From assembly GCF_030463565.1 (NCBI RefSeq), contig NC_134649.1, positions 38,155,044-38,219,043 of the forward strand: a stretch of 64,000 nt of DNA, written 5' to 3'. The stretch comes from Pelecanus crispus (Eukaryota > Chordata > Aves > Pelecaniformes > Pelecanidae). The position numbers and the translations under genes were made by a program. Below, piece by piece: positions 24,100-35,999 of this stretch (the stretch's first letter is position 1; each line of letters opens with the position of its first letter). The notes beneath the pieces were generated by a model. The model made no database searches. It was not told where the DNA came from and saw only the letters and a program-made list of their open reading frames with translations.

Positions 24100-25380
24100 A
24101 ACAAAAACAGATGCAGATTAGCAAATCAGTTATAGGTACAAGAGAGCGAATATGCAGAATGAGAGAGCCGACTGCCAAATGCTAATGCTAAAGAATTCAA
24201 GCCCAAGGGCTTCATCCCAGGGAGGGACTGACAACCACAGAGCAGAGCCAGGCAGCCTAGAAAGCTGCTAAAAACCACAGGAGATAACTGCATTCGAGGA
24301 CATTGCTGCTTATCCCGTAAATTAAAATAGACATGTTCCTTAAATACAACAAACACAAGCCCCCTCTGTGCCTCCCACAGATGTACGTGTCTGCTGCTTT
24401 CCTCAGACCACCTGTACAGGGCTGCCAGTGTCTCTTCTGTACCAGGGGTGGAATATACCCCCCCCAACCTTCCCCAGCTGCGATTTGGAAACACGTGCGA
24501 TTGCTCGGAGGGGCTGATGGGTGTGCGCAGTGCCAGGCGGCTGCAGCGGGAGCCCTTGGGCCCCTCCTGCAATGGCCCTGGGCACAGCGACGCAAGGCTG
24601 GGTGCTGACGCACACGTGGGCAGCGGCTCTGAGCAACGCAATGCTGCAACTCAGTCTGCAACTCAGGGCTTTGGGGTTTGGTCTCACACACAAGCATCTT
24701 CCATGCAGGGGGAGCCATAAGAGCATGATGGGCCAGGGGCCAGCCACACCGCTGCGTGGAGACAAGGGCATCATGCCCTGGAAAGCAAAACTCCTCCTTT
24801 GGGGAAATGGGACAGTTTCCACACAGCGCTGCTAAGAATGAGGTTGGGGATCGAGTCTGGCTGGATCCAAAGGATGGAGTCCCAGTTACCCCGAGCAGGA
24901 CACAAGTAGGTCCCTGCTGCAGGAAAACTCACAGAACTTGTAACCATGTATTTCTTTCTCCAGGCTGGGGGGGCAAAAAGAGATCTCTGTCCAACGTAAA
25001 CCCATCGCACACAACTGTCGTGCTGGTTTACACCAAGGACTTCCTACGCATGGGGCTTCTCCCTGGTCCCTCCTGCCACGATCAGCTCTGCCGTGCAGGA
25101 GGATGGTGGCTTTCAAAGTTGCTCTCCAAGGGTGGGCGAAGGATCCCTCTGCCCCCGTCGAGGGTGCCCCGAAGCGCTGCAGGCCAGGGAACACGACAGG
25201 AGCTTCAAACCTGATGCTGATTTCCCACTGGAGGCACGGGTGAACCGAGCAGCCGGCATCACCTCCAGCTTCACTTTTTGATTAATGTTCTTCCAAACTT
25301 TCCTTGGCTCCCTGCGCTCCCACTTTCTGTCACCCTTCTCATTACAGATGTATCTTTGCATCAAGGAAAGCGGGAGGAAA
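24100..25380. other. Intergenic, GC-rich, no gene recognised
   Basis: GC-rich non-coding DNA with heavily overlapping frames on both strands (up to 171 codons), none resembling a known protein. A 12-base near-tandem repeat (CTGCAACTCAG twice) lies near 24,645-24,668. Confidence 0.5.
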
Positions 25381-26560
25381 AATTGTTCTTTCAGGGTGAC
25401 AGCTGAGCGAGGGCTATATTATTAAAGGTACCAATCATAGGTGCCGAGCTATCATCACACGATGAATGAACTTGTCAGGAGCCCGTGGCGGCCGGGGGAG
25501 AGAGGGAGGGAGAGAGGTGGTGGGACGGCGGCACTCGCTTCCTCGCTGCTCTCCTCCCGCCCCCCGCTCTCCCTCTCCTTTAACGTTGGCCACCTCCGCT
25601 TGCCTGAACTTGGACCTTCAGCGGCGACAATTTCTCTGGCCTCGACAGCACGATTAATTTCTCCTGCCCTCGGCGGGGCCTCCGAGTGCGGTGGAAGTCC
25701 AGCTGGCCTGCTGCTGATAAGATGTACCTTTTGATTTGTTTTGTCTTTGATTGCCTTTTCTGTCACCTACAATGGCTGGCCGCCTGGAGACCTCCACATC
25801 GCCTGACTGACGGATCTATTTATCTATAGGCTGCTCCCCAGCTTCTCCTCCCCCTCGCTCCCCTCCTCCCCCAAACCACCACCTTGTACCACTGAAGTCC
25901 CAGTCTAATAGAAGCCGTGAAGGCTCATCCACCATAAAATACATCTGCCATCCTCCTTCTCTCCAAGATAAAAGCCTGTCAGTGTTACTTTCCAATTCCA
26001 GGCAGCTTGATTAATGGTGAAAAGCCACTGCAAGATCGACTTCTGGTTTTTACAAGCGCTGTCAGCCAGCCCAGGGTTATGCGAAACACACACTCATAGA
26101 AAACAAAACAAAATGAGAAAAGGTTGGGTGGGGAGGGAGGAGAGGGATGGGAAGGAGGGGGTGAGGGTAACCAAATCATATTAGGCTCAAGACTAAATAA
26201 AATAGGAACCTGAAGTCATCAAATCCCTGTCAGCCGGGTGCAGAAATACGCTCTGCGGCTCATTGTACCAAGGCAAATTATGGCAATAATAAATCATTGT
26301 TGAAGGAAGATTGTTGATAATTTTTTTTTTTTTTTTTGGATGGTGGCATTCAATAGGGGCGCTGGGACACCTGCCACTGGGCTTGGAGCGAGAGCCGGAG
26401 CAGGTTATTAGCCTGTCACTCAGCCATCCTCCCCTCACCCCGCAGGGATCACAGGCAGTGGGGCTGGAATAAAAAGTCTGGAAAGAGAGATATTTTTTTA
26501 AAAAAAATTAATTAAATAGCGGAAATATTCCTACAGGAAAAAAAATAGGGGGAGGGGGTC
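25380..26560. promoter_or_regulatory. Candidate conserved enhancer cluster between RUVBL1 and SEC61A1
   Basis: About 1.2 kb with features usual for developmental enhancers. There is a small CpG-rich core (25.48-25.70 kb), homeobox cores (GATTAATTT, TTGATTAATGG), a TCF/LEF-like CTTTGATT, a CAGCTG E-box nine bases before TGATAA (25,700-25,720), two SOX-type ATTGTT sites (26,296 and 26,310), and a G-rich run. CpGs survive in an otherwise depleted interval. There is no open frame with family similarity. That it is an enhancer, and its target, are inferred. Confidence 0.4.
26126..26167 (+). other. G-quadruplex-prone run
   Basis: At least six runs of three or more G on the plus strand separated by 1-6 bases (GGGTGGGGAGGG, then GGG, GGG, GGGGG, GGG). 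This meets the usual G3+ N1-7 pattern. Confidence 0.85.
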
Positions 26561-27884
26561 AAAAGAATTACAGCACTCTTTGCAATGCTCATTTTTGATA
26601 AGGATATTTTACGGTGGCCCAGCCTAGTAGTGTTTCAACTACTCCACTTCACCTGTCACCGAGAGGCAGCCATCTCGGGGGTGAGATGCAACAGTCCGAT
26701 GGAGCAGAGCGATGCCACGCACTCTGGAAAAGTCTGGAAAAACATATAGCCCAGAAAAGAAAACAGGGAATATTCCTGAACCACCAAGGCCGGGCTTGAA
26801 CGGTCAGGAATAAGGTTTCATCAGGCTCAATCCTATGACAAGCGACACCAGGTTGTGTGGAGCTGTGAGCACCATGATGTTGGATCCCAGCTGACCCATG
26901 GCACCTCTCACAGTGCAGGACCCTTACTGCTGTACGGGAGTATTGTCCACTTCGAAAAGAAGGAGGATTGCCCTCAGCTAAATCACCTACTGCAGCATCT
27001 CTGCATCTGCAGCAAGTTTCCCACCCGAGTTGATTAATCCCAACATTTCTTGGGTGACAAGGTCTGACTGGATCATGGGAGAAGGTGCAGACTGCCTAAC
27101 AGAACAAAACCATGTCCCCGCTCTCACCACACCAGCACGGGAAGGTCTCAACATTGCTTCTTTTAAACTGGAATGTCAAGCTGATTGGTAGATACCATCT
27201 TACCTCTACCAGCGAGAGGAGAAAGCTGGCAAGGTAGATGTAATTTCCAGTGACTTCACACAGATAACTCTTCTGTTTATTTGTAGGGGTGGTGTGAACA
27301 CCAACACAGCATACTTGACCATTTAGAGCATATGAAGTTGCCAAGCCAGTTCGCAGAGCCCAGCACCAGGCTTTTGCCCATCACACTGGGCAGCACCTCT
27401 GGCCTGGCCACGGTACTTCAGTTTACCTCTGTTGCCTATTGAGAGGCCACCCACATGGACTTGTTTGAGTATCATCCGAATCCTTTGATTCATACCTGCA
27501 ATCCAATCGCCCAGTATCTCACAGGATAACAGCAGCCAAAACCTTATCTTACACAAAGGCAACACCTCGGCTGGATGATGCTATTTAAATGAATAGAGGG
27601 GGGATTTCTTGTGTGCCCCAACTCTACTGCACTGGCTGCTGGGGGTAGTGCAAATGGAGACTTGCCCCACAGAGAAATCAACACCCAACTTCTCTAGTCT
27701 CTGGTAACGACTCCACAAGGGACCACCACACTCCTGTGGCGTGGGTGGGTCGCTGAGCCAGCGAGCAGAGAGCCTGCTGCTCAGCTGCTGCCGAGGAGGA
27801 CCCCAAGCAGAGGAGGTCTACAATGGAGCAACATGGCAAATCTGTTTGCAGCTTGCTGTCCCCCAAGCTGGACCATCTCACTTC

Positions 27885-28310
27885 AGAGATACAGCACTGG
27901 GGGGATAAGGAGATGGCAGAAAGGACTGAAGGAAAGGGGCTGATAAACAAGGAGCAGACATCACAAGGGAGGCTCGCAAGCCAGGAAGTTAAGAGGAAGA
28001 AGAGAATGGGAATTTTCTTTCCCCAAAACAGAAGAAAGTGTGAGGAAGAAGAAAGAAAATCTAGAGAATGGGGAAGAAAAAGGGAAAGGTGGAAATACGC
28101 TAACAATAGGCAAGAGAAAGCACAACCAGAGAGGAGGAATAAACCCTCTGTATAGTGGATGCAATCCCAGAGAAAGCAAGAGGAGAAGCAGAAGAGGGAC
28201 AGGGTGTTTGAAAGAAGGCTGTGCATTACAAGAGAACAGAGAAGGGAAAGAGGGAGAGGAAGAGTAGAAAGGTGAAATGGAGAAGGCAAAAGAAAGAAAA
28301 GGACCCCGAG
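27885..28310 (+). repeat. Purine-rich strand, about 425 bases
   Basis: The plus strand is overwhelmingly A and G (AAGAGGAAGAAGAGAATGGG and similar), interrupted by few pyrimidines. The opposite strand gives a long low-complexity Ser/Leu/Phe/Pro frame, which is a by-product. Such tracts can form triplexes and usually derive from decayed GAA/GGA simple repeats. Confidence 0.8.
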
Positions 28311-28679
28311 AGGACACAGCAGGCTCCCTGGCAACGCTCTTCCCAGGAAGCTGATGCCAGGAAAAGAAAAGAAAGAATTTAAAAAGAGTGTTGAGTACAG
28401 AAGCAAATCCACCAAAACCCCAGGCAGAGGTTTTACTTCAAGTTATGAATTAAATCATGTATTCAATTAGTATTAGAGAGACCTCCACAGCCACATGCAT
28501 TCCAAATCAGTGTGCACAGGGGACCTCAAATCCTGCACCCCCTTTTATTGCGTTGTTTGCTCAAACAGCTTTGTTTCCCTCAATTATCTTACTAGCCAAA
28601 AGCCGGCACAATTCCCTCCCACCAAAGTCTCTCTCCGACACCTCCTCCGTGTGTCTGCGGCATCAGACCCACATCATGC

Positions 28680-29110
28680 AGCCAACAGACCGCCAGGTAG
28701 TGGGGATACGGGACTCTCGCTACCGGGAGGCAGGCTCATTTCCCCAGCCAGGGTGCAGAAACCTGGGTACAATGTCCCCATTGTCAGAGCGCTCCTTGAT
28801 CTTCCCAATGCACATATCAACGACGAGCGCGCCTCGGCAAGAGCCGTCAGAGGGGCCCGCGCCCGACCCTGTGCTGTGCAGATGTGAGGGATCGCAAATG
28901 AGAGATGACAGAAGAGACCAGCGCAGTAGGGCAGAGCGGAGACGGGAGGAAGGAGCCAGAAGGTCGGCGAGCAGCAGCAGGTAGGGCCACCACCGCGTGC
29001 GTTCGTCATGTGGAGGAAGTCAACGCAGACTCCCTTTGGAGTGGGAGCACAAGACAATTTTTCCATCTGGGTGAAGTTAATGACTTCCACATTTAATGGA
29101 CTAGCTGTCG
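28680..29110. promoter_or_regulatory. Candidate regulatory block with CpG-dense core
   Basis: A CpG-dense core (28.82-28.99 kb, including GACGAGCGCGCCTCGGCAAG) is followed by homeobox-like GTTAATGAC, TTTAATGG and an NKX2-like CTTAAGTG near 29,120. It could be an enhancer or a small unannotated promoter. No splice-linked frame was found. Confidence 0.3.
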
Positions 29111-30249
29111 AGACTAGCTTAAGTGGACACATCCAAAGCCTACAGAGATCACGGGGAGGCACAGGCTCCCATTCCCACTCCAGTCCTACTGTAACCAGGC
29201 ACGGGGGCTGCACCCAGGTGGCAGCTCTTCCCAGTGCCCAGGTTGGGAGCTCTGCCTCGGCATCGCCCCCAGCTCAGGCAACTCCTGCCTGCCCATGCTC
29301 TGTGGGCATCACTCGCACCCCCGTTTCCAAAGCCTGCTGGACCCAGCGCAGCTGGAGCTTCCGCACTGCCAAGTGCGGGGCTGAGTCCCTGGATCTGGCC
29401 AGATGATCCCCATGCCCATCTTCCCCAACAGCCAGATTGGGAACGGGAGGTGTCAGAAACAGGGAAGGCCAAATTTTAAAAAAATAATTAGGAAAATATC
29501 ATAACATCCTTTTACACATGTTAATTTTTAAAGTGATAATGTTACTTCTGTATTCCATTACTTGAAAAAAGAGCTTCCTATAAAATGAGTAAGTATTTCA
29601 ATTTGAGTTATTTTAAGTTAAACCAGTAGGTAACTATAATTCCCACTTATTGCTGGCCAATTTTACTGTCAGTCCTTAATATTGCACTCTGTTAACCACA
29701 TTATAATGAATCTATATTGAAATCTCACATCCCTTTTCCCCCTAGATCTTTAAAACAGAAGTTTCATGTGTATCTGCATTATTACATCTGGATTTAAGTT
29801 CTACTTCAGAGCCACAAGATATAACCTTCTTTTCTGTATGCACGTTAGCAATATTGATGCTTTTTATTTTCAGTATCTTATTCCCTCCTATTTTAGGGAT
29901 AAAAGTAGTTAATGTCTCTGTCAGTGCAAGAATCTTTGCATGCAATGCAATTTCACTTCTAACGGGGGCTGTATTTTGAATATGACACAGTAAAAGAAAT
30001 AACAAGCATTTCATAAATGTGACTGTTTTCCATATGCTATCTAATTGTACCAAACACCATTTTTCATCGTTAGAAAAGCAGACAAAGTTTAGCTCAAACA
30101 ACAACTACGGAAATATTTCACTTTTCCTAAGAAACTCAGGGGCTTTCTTCCAGAAACAAGATTCTCTCCACTCTTCAGTTGCCTTCATTTCTTAAAAAAA
30201 TTTTTATAAAATTCAGCATCTTTGTCTACGATGGTCTCCCACCGTGGGC

Positions 30250-30550
30250 TTGAATGCCACATGCATTCAAACCTGGCAGACTGTACCCTGCTAAACTAGA
30301 ACTTGGGAGCAAGTTCACGATCGGCTTTGAATTTGGCACAGAGCGAGTCAGCCGAGTCTGTCACACATCGCACCACATTCACACAGCAATTCACATATTC
30401 ATGCGGCGAGAAAAGAGAAAGGACCTGCAAGTCTGTACTCGCTACTATCACACTTTTTTTCCTCCCAGCGAGCGGAACTCGTTGTGCCAGCCTGATGTAG
30501 CGTAGCGGCTCTGCAGCATCTCTGCAACCACAAACTCTCTGTCTTGAGAG
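30250..30550. promoter_or_regulatory. Candidate conserved non-coding block
   Basis: A 300-base island of retained CpGs (CACGATCGGC, GAGCGAGTCAGCCGAG, ATGCGGCGAG, GTAGCGTAGCGG) between AT-rich flanks. The frames overlap without family resemblance. The call is from composition only. Confidence 0.3.
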
Positions 30551-30599
30551 GCAGACAGAGATGGATAGCAAGAACTGCCTGATCAATGGACCTTATGTC

Positions 30600-33500
30600 C
30601 AACCCTTTATCACAAACAATAGGAGCTGCAACAATCCAAAATATACTTAGGTAAATACTGGGAACTAGCAAGCCAACTGCTGCCACAGAGGCCAAAGACA
30701 ATCCCCCACCACCAGAGAAACATCTTTTCTGGGTCCCAAGCAGTGACTGTCAGGAGCCCCAGTCCTGCTTCAGCCTGTCTCTTCTTTTATTATCCCGAAT
30801 GCTCTCTGGGTCTGAGAGCTGCATGTAGTTTTCCAGACCACTGACCGCAGGAGTGATGCGCTCCAGCTCAGTATTAATGTAAAGAACTATAGCAGCAGCT
30901 TTATTGAATGGCTCTGGCCCCTCTGGACATCTATATTGTACAACTTGGATACAGGTGATAGGCACCTAAGATTAGAGAGACTGATAACTATATATTCCTA
31001 AAGGGTCCTGTCCTTCCAGATAGATTTTTTCAGAGGATGAATTTGCTTTGTCCAATCCAGAAGGCAGGATTTTGCCAGGAGTATCCACACATATCATCAC
31101 TTGTCTTCAGAAACGCCAGCCACCCTCCCTCACCCAGAATCAGGCAGGGTAACCCCATCCCACCCAGGCTGGGACAGGATATAAGCAGTCATCAAATGGC
31201 AATTAAAGACCCATGGAACGCATACATAGGAAAAGTGAGAAAATTAAAAATGTAGATCCGAGAATTGCTAAGCCTTTTAGACAGAAATAAAGCAAAACAG
31301 TTTTACGTAAAGCCAAATGCTCTTGCTGTTGTTGTAAGATGAAAACAAATTGTGTGAAGCTCATCCCACGCTCTTTACAAGGTCACGTTGGGCAAGCTCT
31401 CAAAGCTCCTGTGCCCCATCTGACTTGGGAGCCAAGGGCATCGGGCTCTTGTGCCTTCCAGCAGACACCTGTGTGAGCACAAAGCTCTGATACACAGCGA
31501 AGAAAGGCCATCTCTGACCTCCGCTGCCCACCTCTCTGGGCATTCATCCTGCTCCTGAAACCCCTTGGGTCTTCCTACCACTTACAGAGGTATTTGGCAA
31601 GAATCACATCAGGCTCCTGCCAGAGGATTTACAAGAGAAAGGCAAAGCCACCCTGTCAGATCTGCACTTTATTGCTGCAGTAATAGCTCTGCTGGGTAAC
31701 GGAACAAAGCAGCGTCTTTCCAGATGACAGAGGTACCTGCTGAGAGGGCTCTGGGCTGGGGGATGCTGACTTGGAGCACTGGCATGTGCAGGAAAGGACC
31801 AGCCTCATGGGTGAATGCCAGTGAGCAGGGAGAAGAGATGACGTTTGAGGTTTTTAACCTGCTCGGCTCCTACAGACTTACAGGCTGTACAATACCCACA
31901 TACTTTCTGAAAACAGGGTGGTAGGCTGCATGCTCTGGCTTAGCCTCCTGTACATGCTTCAGGGCTGTGCTTAGCATGGGCGGTTTCGATCTGGCTTGGT
32001 CTTCTCAATGCATTTGTGAGACAGATTCACAGGAAACCCACGGGCCAGCAGGATGCTATCCACTGTTCAAGGTAGCAGGTAACTTAAGGAGTGTTATTAG
32101 TAACAGAAACACTCAATGGAAGGAGGTGCAAAATCCATAGAAGTGATTCATTATAGACTGCACTGCTCTTCTGTGAATGTCTTTCCCCATACAAATGCTG
32201 CAGAGCATTTAACAAGTCCTGATATAAGAAAGATTAAATCTAACAGGTAGCCAGAGGGAGATTACCTGGTACCCAACCATAAGGTAACACAGCAGGGACA
32301 CAACATGTCCTTGTTCCTGCTTTTCCCATGCCAATCCTCTCATAACAGCATCTTTCTGTTACTGTAGAAACACCAAATAAGTTCCTTTTCCAGCTATCAG
32401 GGAACATCGGACGCAGATGGAAATTTCCCAAGCACAAACAGATATCCAGCCAGGTTCTGAAAGTCCGTCAGTACCTGTCATTCAGAGCTCCCCTGCTGGG
32501 CCCACCCAAGCAGGAACCAGCACACAGCCAAGCTCCTCAGGAGCCGAGAGGGGCACCCATCAGCAGGCTGCATGCAGATGAGAGGGTTTCCCTTCTTACC
32601 TCCCCTCCACCTCAGTCTCACATTTAAATGGTGGAGGGTGCCAGCTACACCTCAGCTCACATCAGGGATGTCCTGGCAAACTACAATCACAGTCCTATTT
32701 AATCCCTCCTTCCTCCCCTACTGCCCTGTCCTTGCAGACACAGAGTGCTCTTCAATGTGTTTACCTTTGCTGCAGCACATTTTTGGGGGAAAGGCGAGGT
32801 GTGGATAGTCTAAAGGTCACTTCCACAGAGGGACTGAAGCTCTGACATGAGCAATACCTGTTCTGTGCAAGAGCCTCCCACCACAGACCCACCCATGGAA
32901 CACAAGAAAGTAGGACGGATGCTTTTACTCGGGTCTTTCAAGTTGTGGGCTGGAGCCCAGGCTAAATAATGATCCTTTCTCCCAATTTCTAGAACGTGCT
33001 TCTACTTCATTATACTTACACAAAGCTCCCTGGGCTGTAGCAATGAAACAGCCTTCAGGCAATTTCATTATTTCTCCACTAACACCTTCTAGAACCCCGA
33101 CAGCATCAATCTGACACCTCTGCTCAGGGAGGTGATCCAGATTTGAGTTGATTTTATAGCATTTATTTTTAAGAACCAAAAACATAGAGAAATGGTTTTG
33201 TCTTCTCTTACAGGAAACGTAAAGTGTTTAACTTGATGAATTGCAGGCACTCAAAGCTCTGACCATCACTTAATGGACTATGCATAAAGGAAACACTCTC
33301 TGGAGAAGTAGAGATATTCTACAAGGATGAAATAACAGCAAGGCTGTGATCTCTCAGCAATTCTGCAAGAACAAAGAAAAACATGACCATGCTGGCACAT
33401 GCACCACTCGATTCTCTGACCCTCTTTCTCCTACAGGCACAAGCTCACTGCTGACACCCTGATTTTGGGACTAAAGACAGAATAAAGTGTACTGCTTTGT

Positions 33501-33680
33501 GAATTAGCTGCTCACAGTTATGTTTTAAAGACATCTAGTTTATATACATACACATGTGCAATTTAGATCTGCATTTCAGTTTCTACAGAGTTAACATTTC
33601 TTTCTGGTGCTTCACAAACAGGCAACATCAGTGGAAGAGATAAGTACAGAGATGGCAAGGTACAGACACTCTATTTGAGT
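30600..33680. other. Intergenic, nothing recognised
   Basis: Ordinary non-coding sequence with stops in all frames at short intervals. No transposon ends, RNA genes or exons were recognised. Confidence 0.55.
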
Positions 33681-33689
33681 GAGGACTCT

Positions 33690-33748
33690 TGTAGTGACCA
33701 GCTGTATGACCGGGGACAAGTCCTGTCCTTCTCTACAGCATTTCCTTT
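33690..33748 (+). repeat. MIR-like SINE fragment
   Basis: AGTGACCAGCTGTATGACC then GGGGACAAGTCCTGTCC then TTCTCTACAGCATTTCC follows, with scattered changes, the well-known MIR core (tract ending in GACCTTGGGCAAGTC and CTCTGTGCCTCAGTTTCC). It is judged by eye at about two-thirds identity. Confidence 0.5.
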
Positions 33749-33804
33749 GTTTTTTTTTTAAAAAGAGGGGTTTGGGGTTTGTTTGGGGTTTTTTTTTGTT
33801 TTTT
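33749..33804 (+). repeat. G/T low-complexity tract
   Basis: Poly-T, a short A run, then GAGGGGTTTGGGG and GTTTGGGG with long T runs. Similar T/G tracts occur at about 41,573-41,619 and 51,691-51,750. They are simple low-complexity DNA. Confidence 0.8.
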
Positions 33805-35037
33805 AGAATTCAGACTGTACAATCTTTGGAGCCAAAAATCTCTCTCATGTTTTAATTACAGCCAGTACCCACCAAAATGGGCGCTCTCATGCAAAACAAG
33901 CAACTCCTGCAATACAAATAACAGCTGAAAATCCACTTCATAAAAATGGAAACCCTTCTAGTTTGTTTGCTCTACAGCTAGGGCTCTTCTCTTTTCACAC
34001 ATGAGATACCCCTGTCACCATTCCAGTTTAGAGGATCATGCAAGCTTCTAGCTATCCACTACAAAAAGGTGGATAGAAGTGTTTAAAGCTAAATAAAAAT
34101 GACAGCAATGTACCTCAATTGCAGAAAGTTGTGTTAGACCCCCTGGCTTGTGTTACTGTGTTCCATCATTAAATTAGATAAGCCTTATCCCAAATGTTGG
34201 CTTGCTTCCACTAGCCTGTACTGCTTAAGAAATGGGGGGCATGGAGATAAGAGGCAGCTCTTTTCTAACTACCTAAAGAAGTTAACCCGCCCTGTAAATC
34301 TCTCTGCCTTTCAAGAGTTACTCAAAGCAAGAGGGGCCAGGTTAAAAAAATGCTCTTCCTATAACTTAAAGATCACCAGTTCAAGCTCCATCCTCAAATG
34401 TCTGAGACAAATTCATTTCTTCTCTAAGCACTTCTACATACTTCCCTATCTTACAAGTTCCTACTTCCACAGAACACGAAGAAGAGTTTGTATAGTGGAA
34501 AGGGAACACCATGTCAGGCTGGGATACCAAGGTTAAACAAAACATCGATTTCTATAGTACACAGGTATTCTGGGCTTTCTCTTACTAGGGAGACCTAGTA
34601 GGCAGCTACCCCTTTGCAATTTTAATCACCGACCCAATCAGCACGATGCACTCACAATTTGTTGTCAGCAGTCATCAAAATCCTGGAGCTCAAGGTATTC
34701 TTAGATGCACTCATCTTAAGCATAGGCATATCGCACCACCACATCCTGGCTTCACAAGGATGTATCCTCCTCACTGCCTTGGCTCCTGCATTACTTCTCC
34801 CCACAATTCCTTCATGGAGCTATGGCTTCTCACCACACTCCCACCAGTCACTCTCCGCAGCTGAGCTCTGCAATCCCAACTCATTGTATAAATGACTACA
34901 CTTGTGGTCACGGTGAGCCCATGCTCTAGATGCATTAGGCATAGTTCTGCAGCCCTTGGGAATCCAGCAGCAGCAACAATTCCTTGTTCTTGCATTGCCA
35001 AAAGATAAAGCTATTTAAACAAAAAGAAAATTCACAC

Positions 35038-35062
35038 TTACATGGTGAAGTTCACCATGTAA
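35038..35062. repeat. Palindrome, 12-bp arms around one base
   Basis: TTACATGGTGAA, G, TTCACCATGTAA: perfect arms with a single-base centre. The inner GGTGAA-G-TTCACC looks like an inverted nuclear-receptor-type half-site pair with one-base spacing, but neither half is the strict AGGTCA. Confidence 0.85.
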
Positions 35063-35999
35063 AATGCTCTGCTCACTGTTTCCTGCTCCCGTTTGTCTGG
35101 AGCTGCCTTTTTCTTTTATAAAGCTTCACACCACAGGTATACAGAAGAGACACAGTAGAGCTGTAGGAACATCAAATGGCTAAAGATATGCTGAAGATTA
35201 AAGTGGATAATACTCATCTCAGATTTCAGATAGCTAATATTCCCCCAACAGTGCTCACGCGATTTTTGGAACCATCCATTTTAGCCTTAATATGTAAGAA
35301 GGGGAATCTGGGATTTTGTACGTGTCATGTATCCTGATTTTCTCCAAAGCAATACAAAAATGTCTGAAACAGCTTTTTAAAAATTTATGTCCTTACTCTT
35401 TTTCTGTTTTACTTGTTCCCTGTATTTCAAGTTCTCAGGTATTCATATTGCTGGAAAATTGACTGGCCCAGTCATCTTGTTCTCTGACAAGAAATACCTC
35501 AGAGCAGGCATCCCATCTCTGACCTTGACAGCCCACTCTGCGATGACAAAGTGTATCATGTCTGCGCTCATTCAGTCTCTAGCCCCTCTGATACAGCTGC
35601 CAAAGGAGGTGCCAATTGTCAGGGTATTTCCTTTCTGCCAAGCGCTGCCAGCTTGGCTAGCATCACATTGGCAATAGCCAGAGGATTGCTAGAACCTGGC
35701 CCACAGAAGAGTTTCAATTTTAGCAGATCCATCCAGCAGCACATTATAAAACAGCAGCTTAAAGTCTAGCTGACTAATTAGGTCCCCAGCTTAGAATATT
35801 GATTTTGGTTTTAAATGCTTCTTTTTTTGTCTTCTTTCCAATCCCATAGACTGTCTCAGTCTAGGCTTAAATTGTGTAGCAATATTCAGCAGACTAAGTG
35901 GCTGTAACAGCAACCGCCCCTTCACACCTATCATGCTTGAAAAATATTAGAAAATATTATAAGTATTATAAACTCTCTAAAAGGAGAAGATGATAATTT

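Noticed and set aside
27678..28415. 245-codon minus-strand frame rich in Ser, Leu, Phe and Pro, resembling membrane segments
   Set aside because: It is the complement of the purine-rich tract; low complexity explains both the length and the hydrophobicity.
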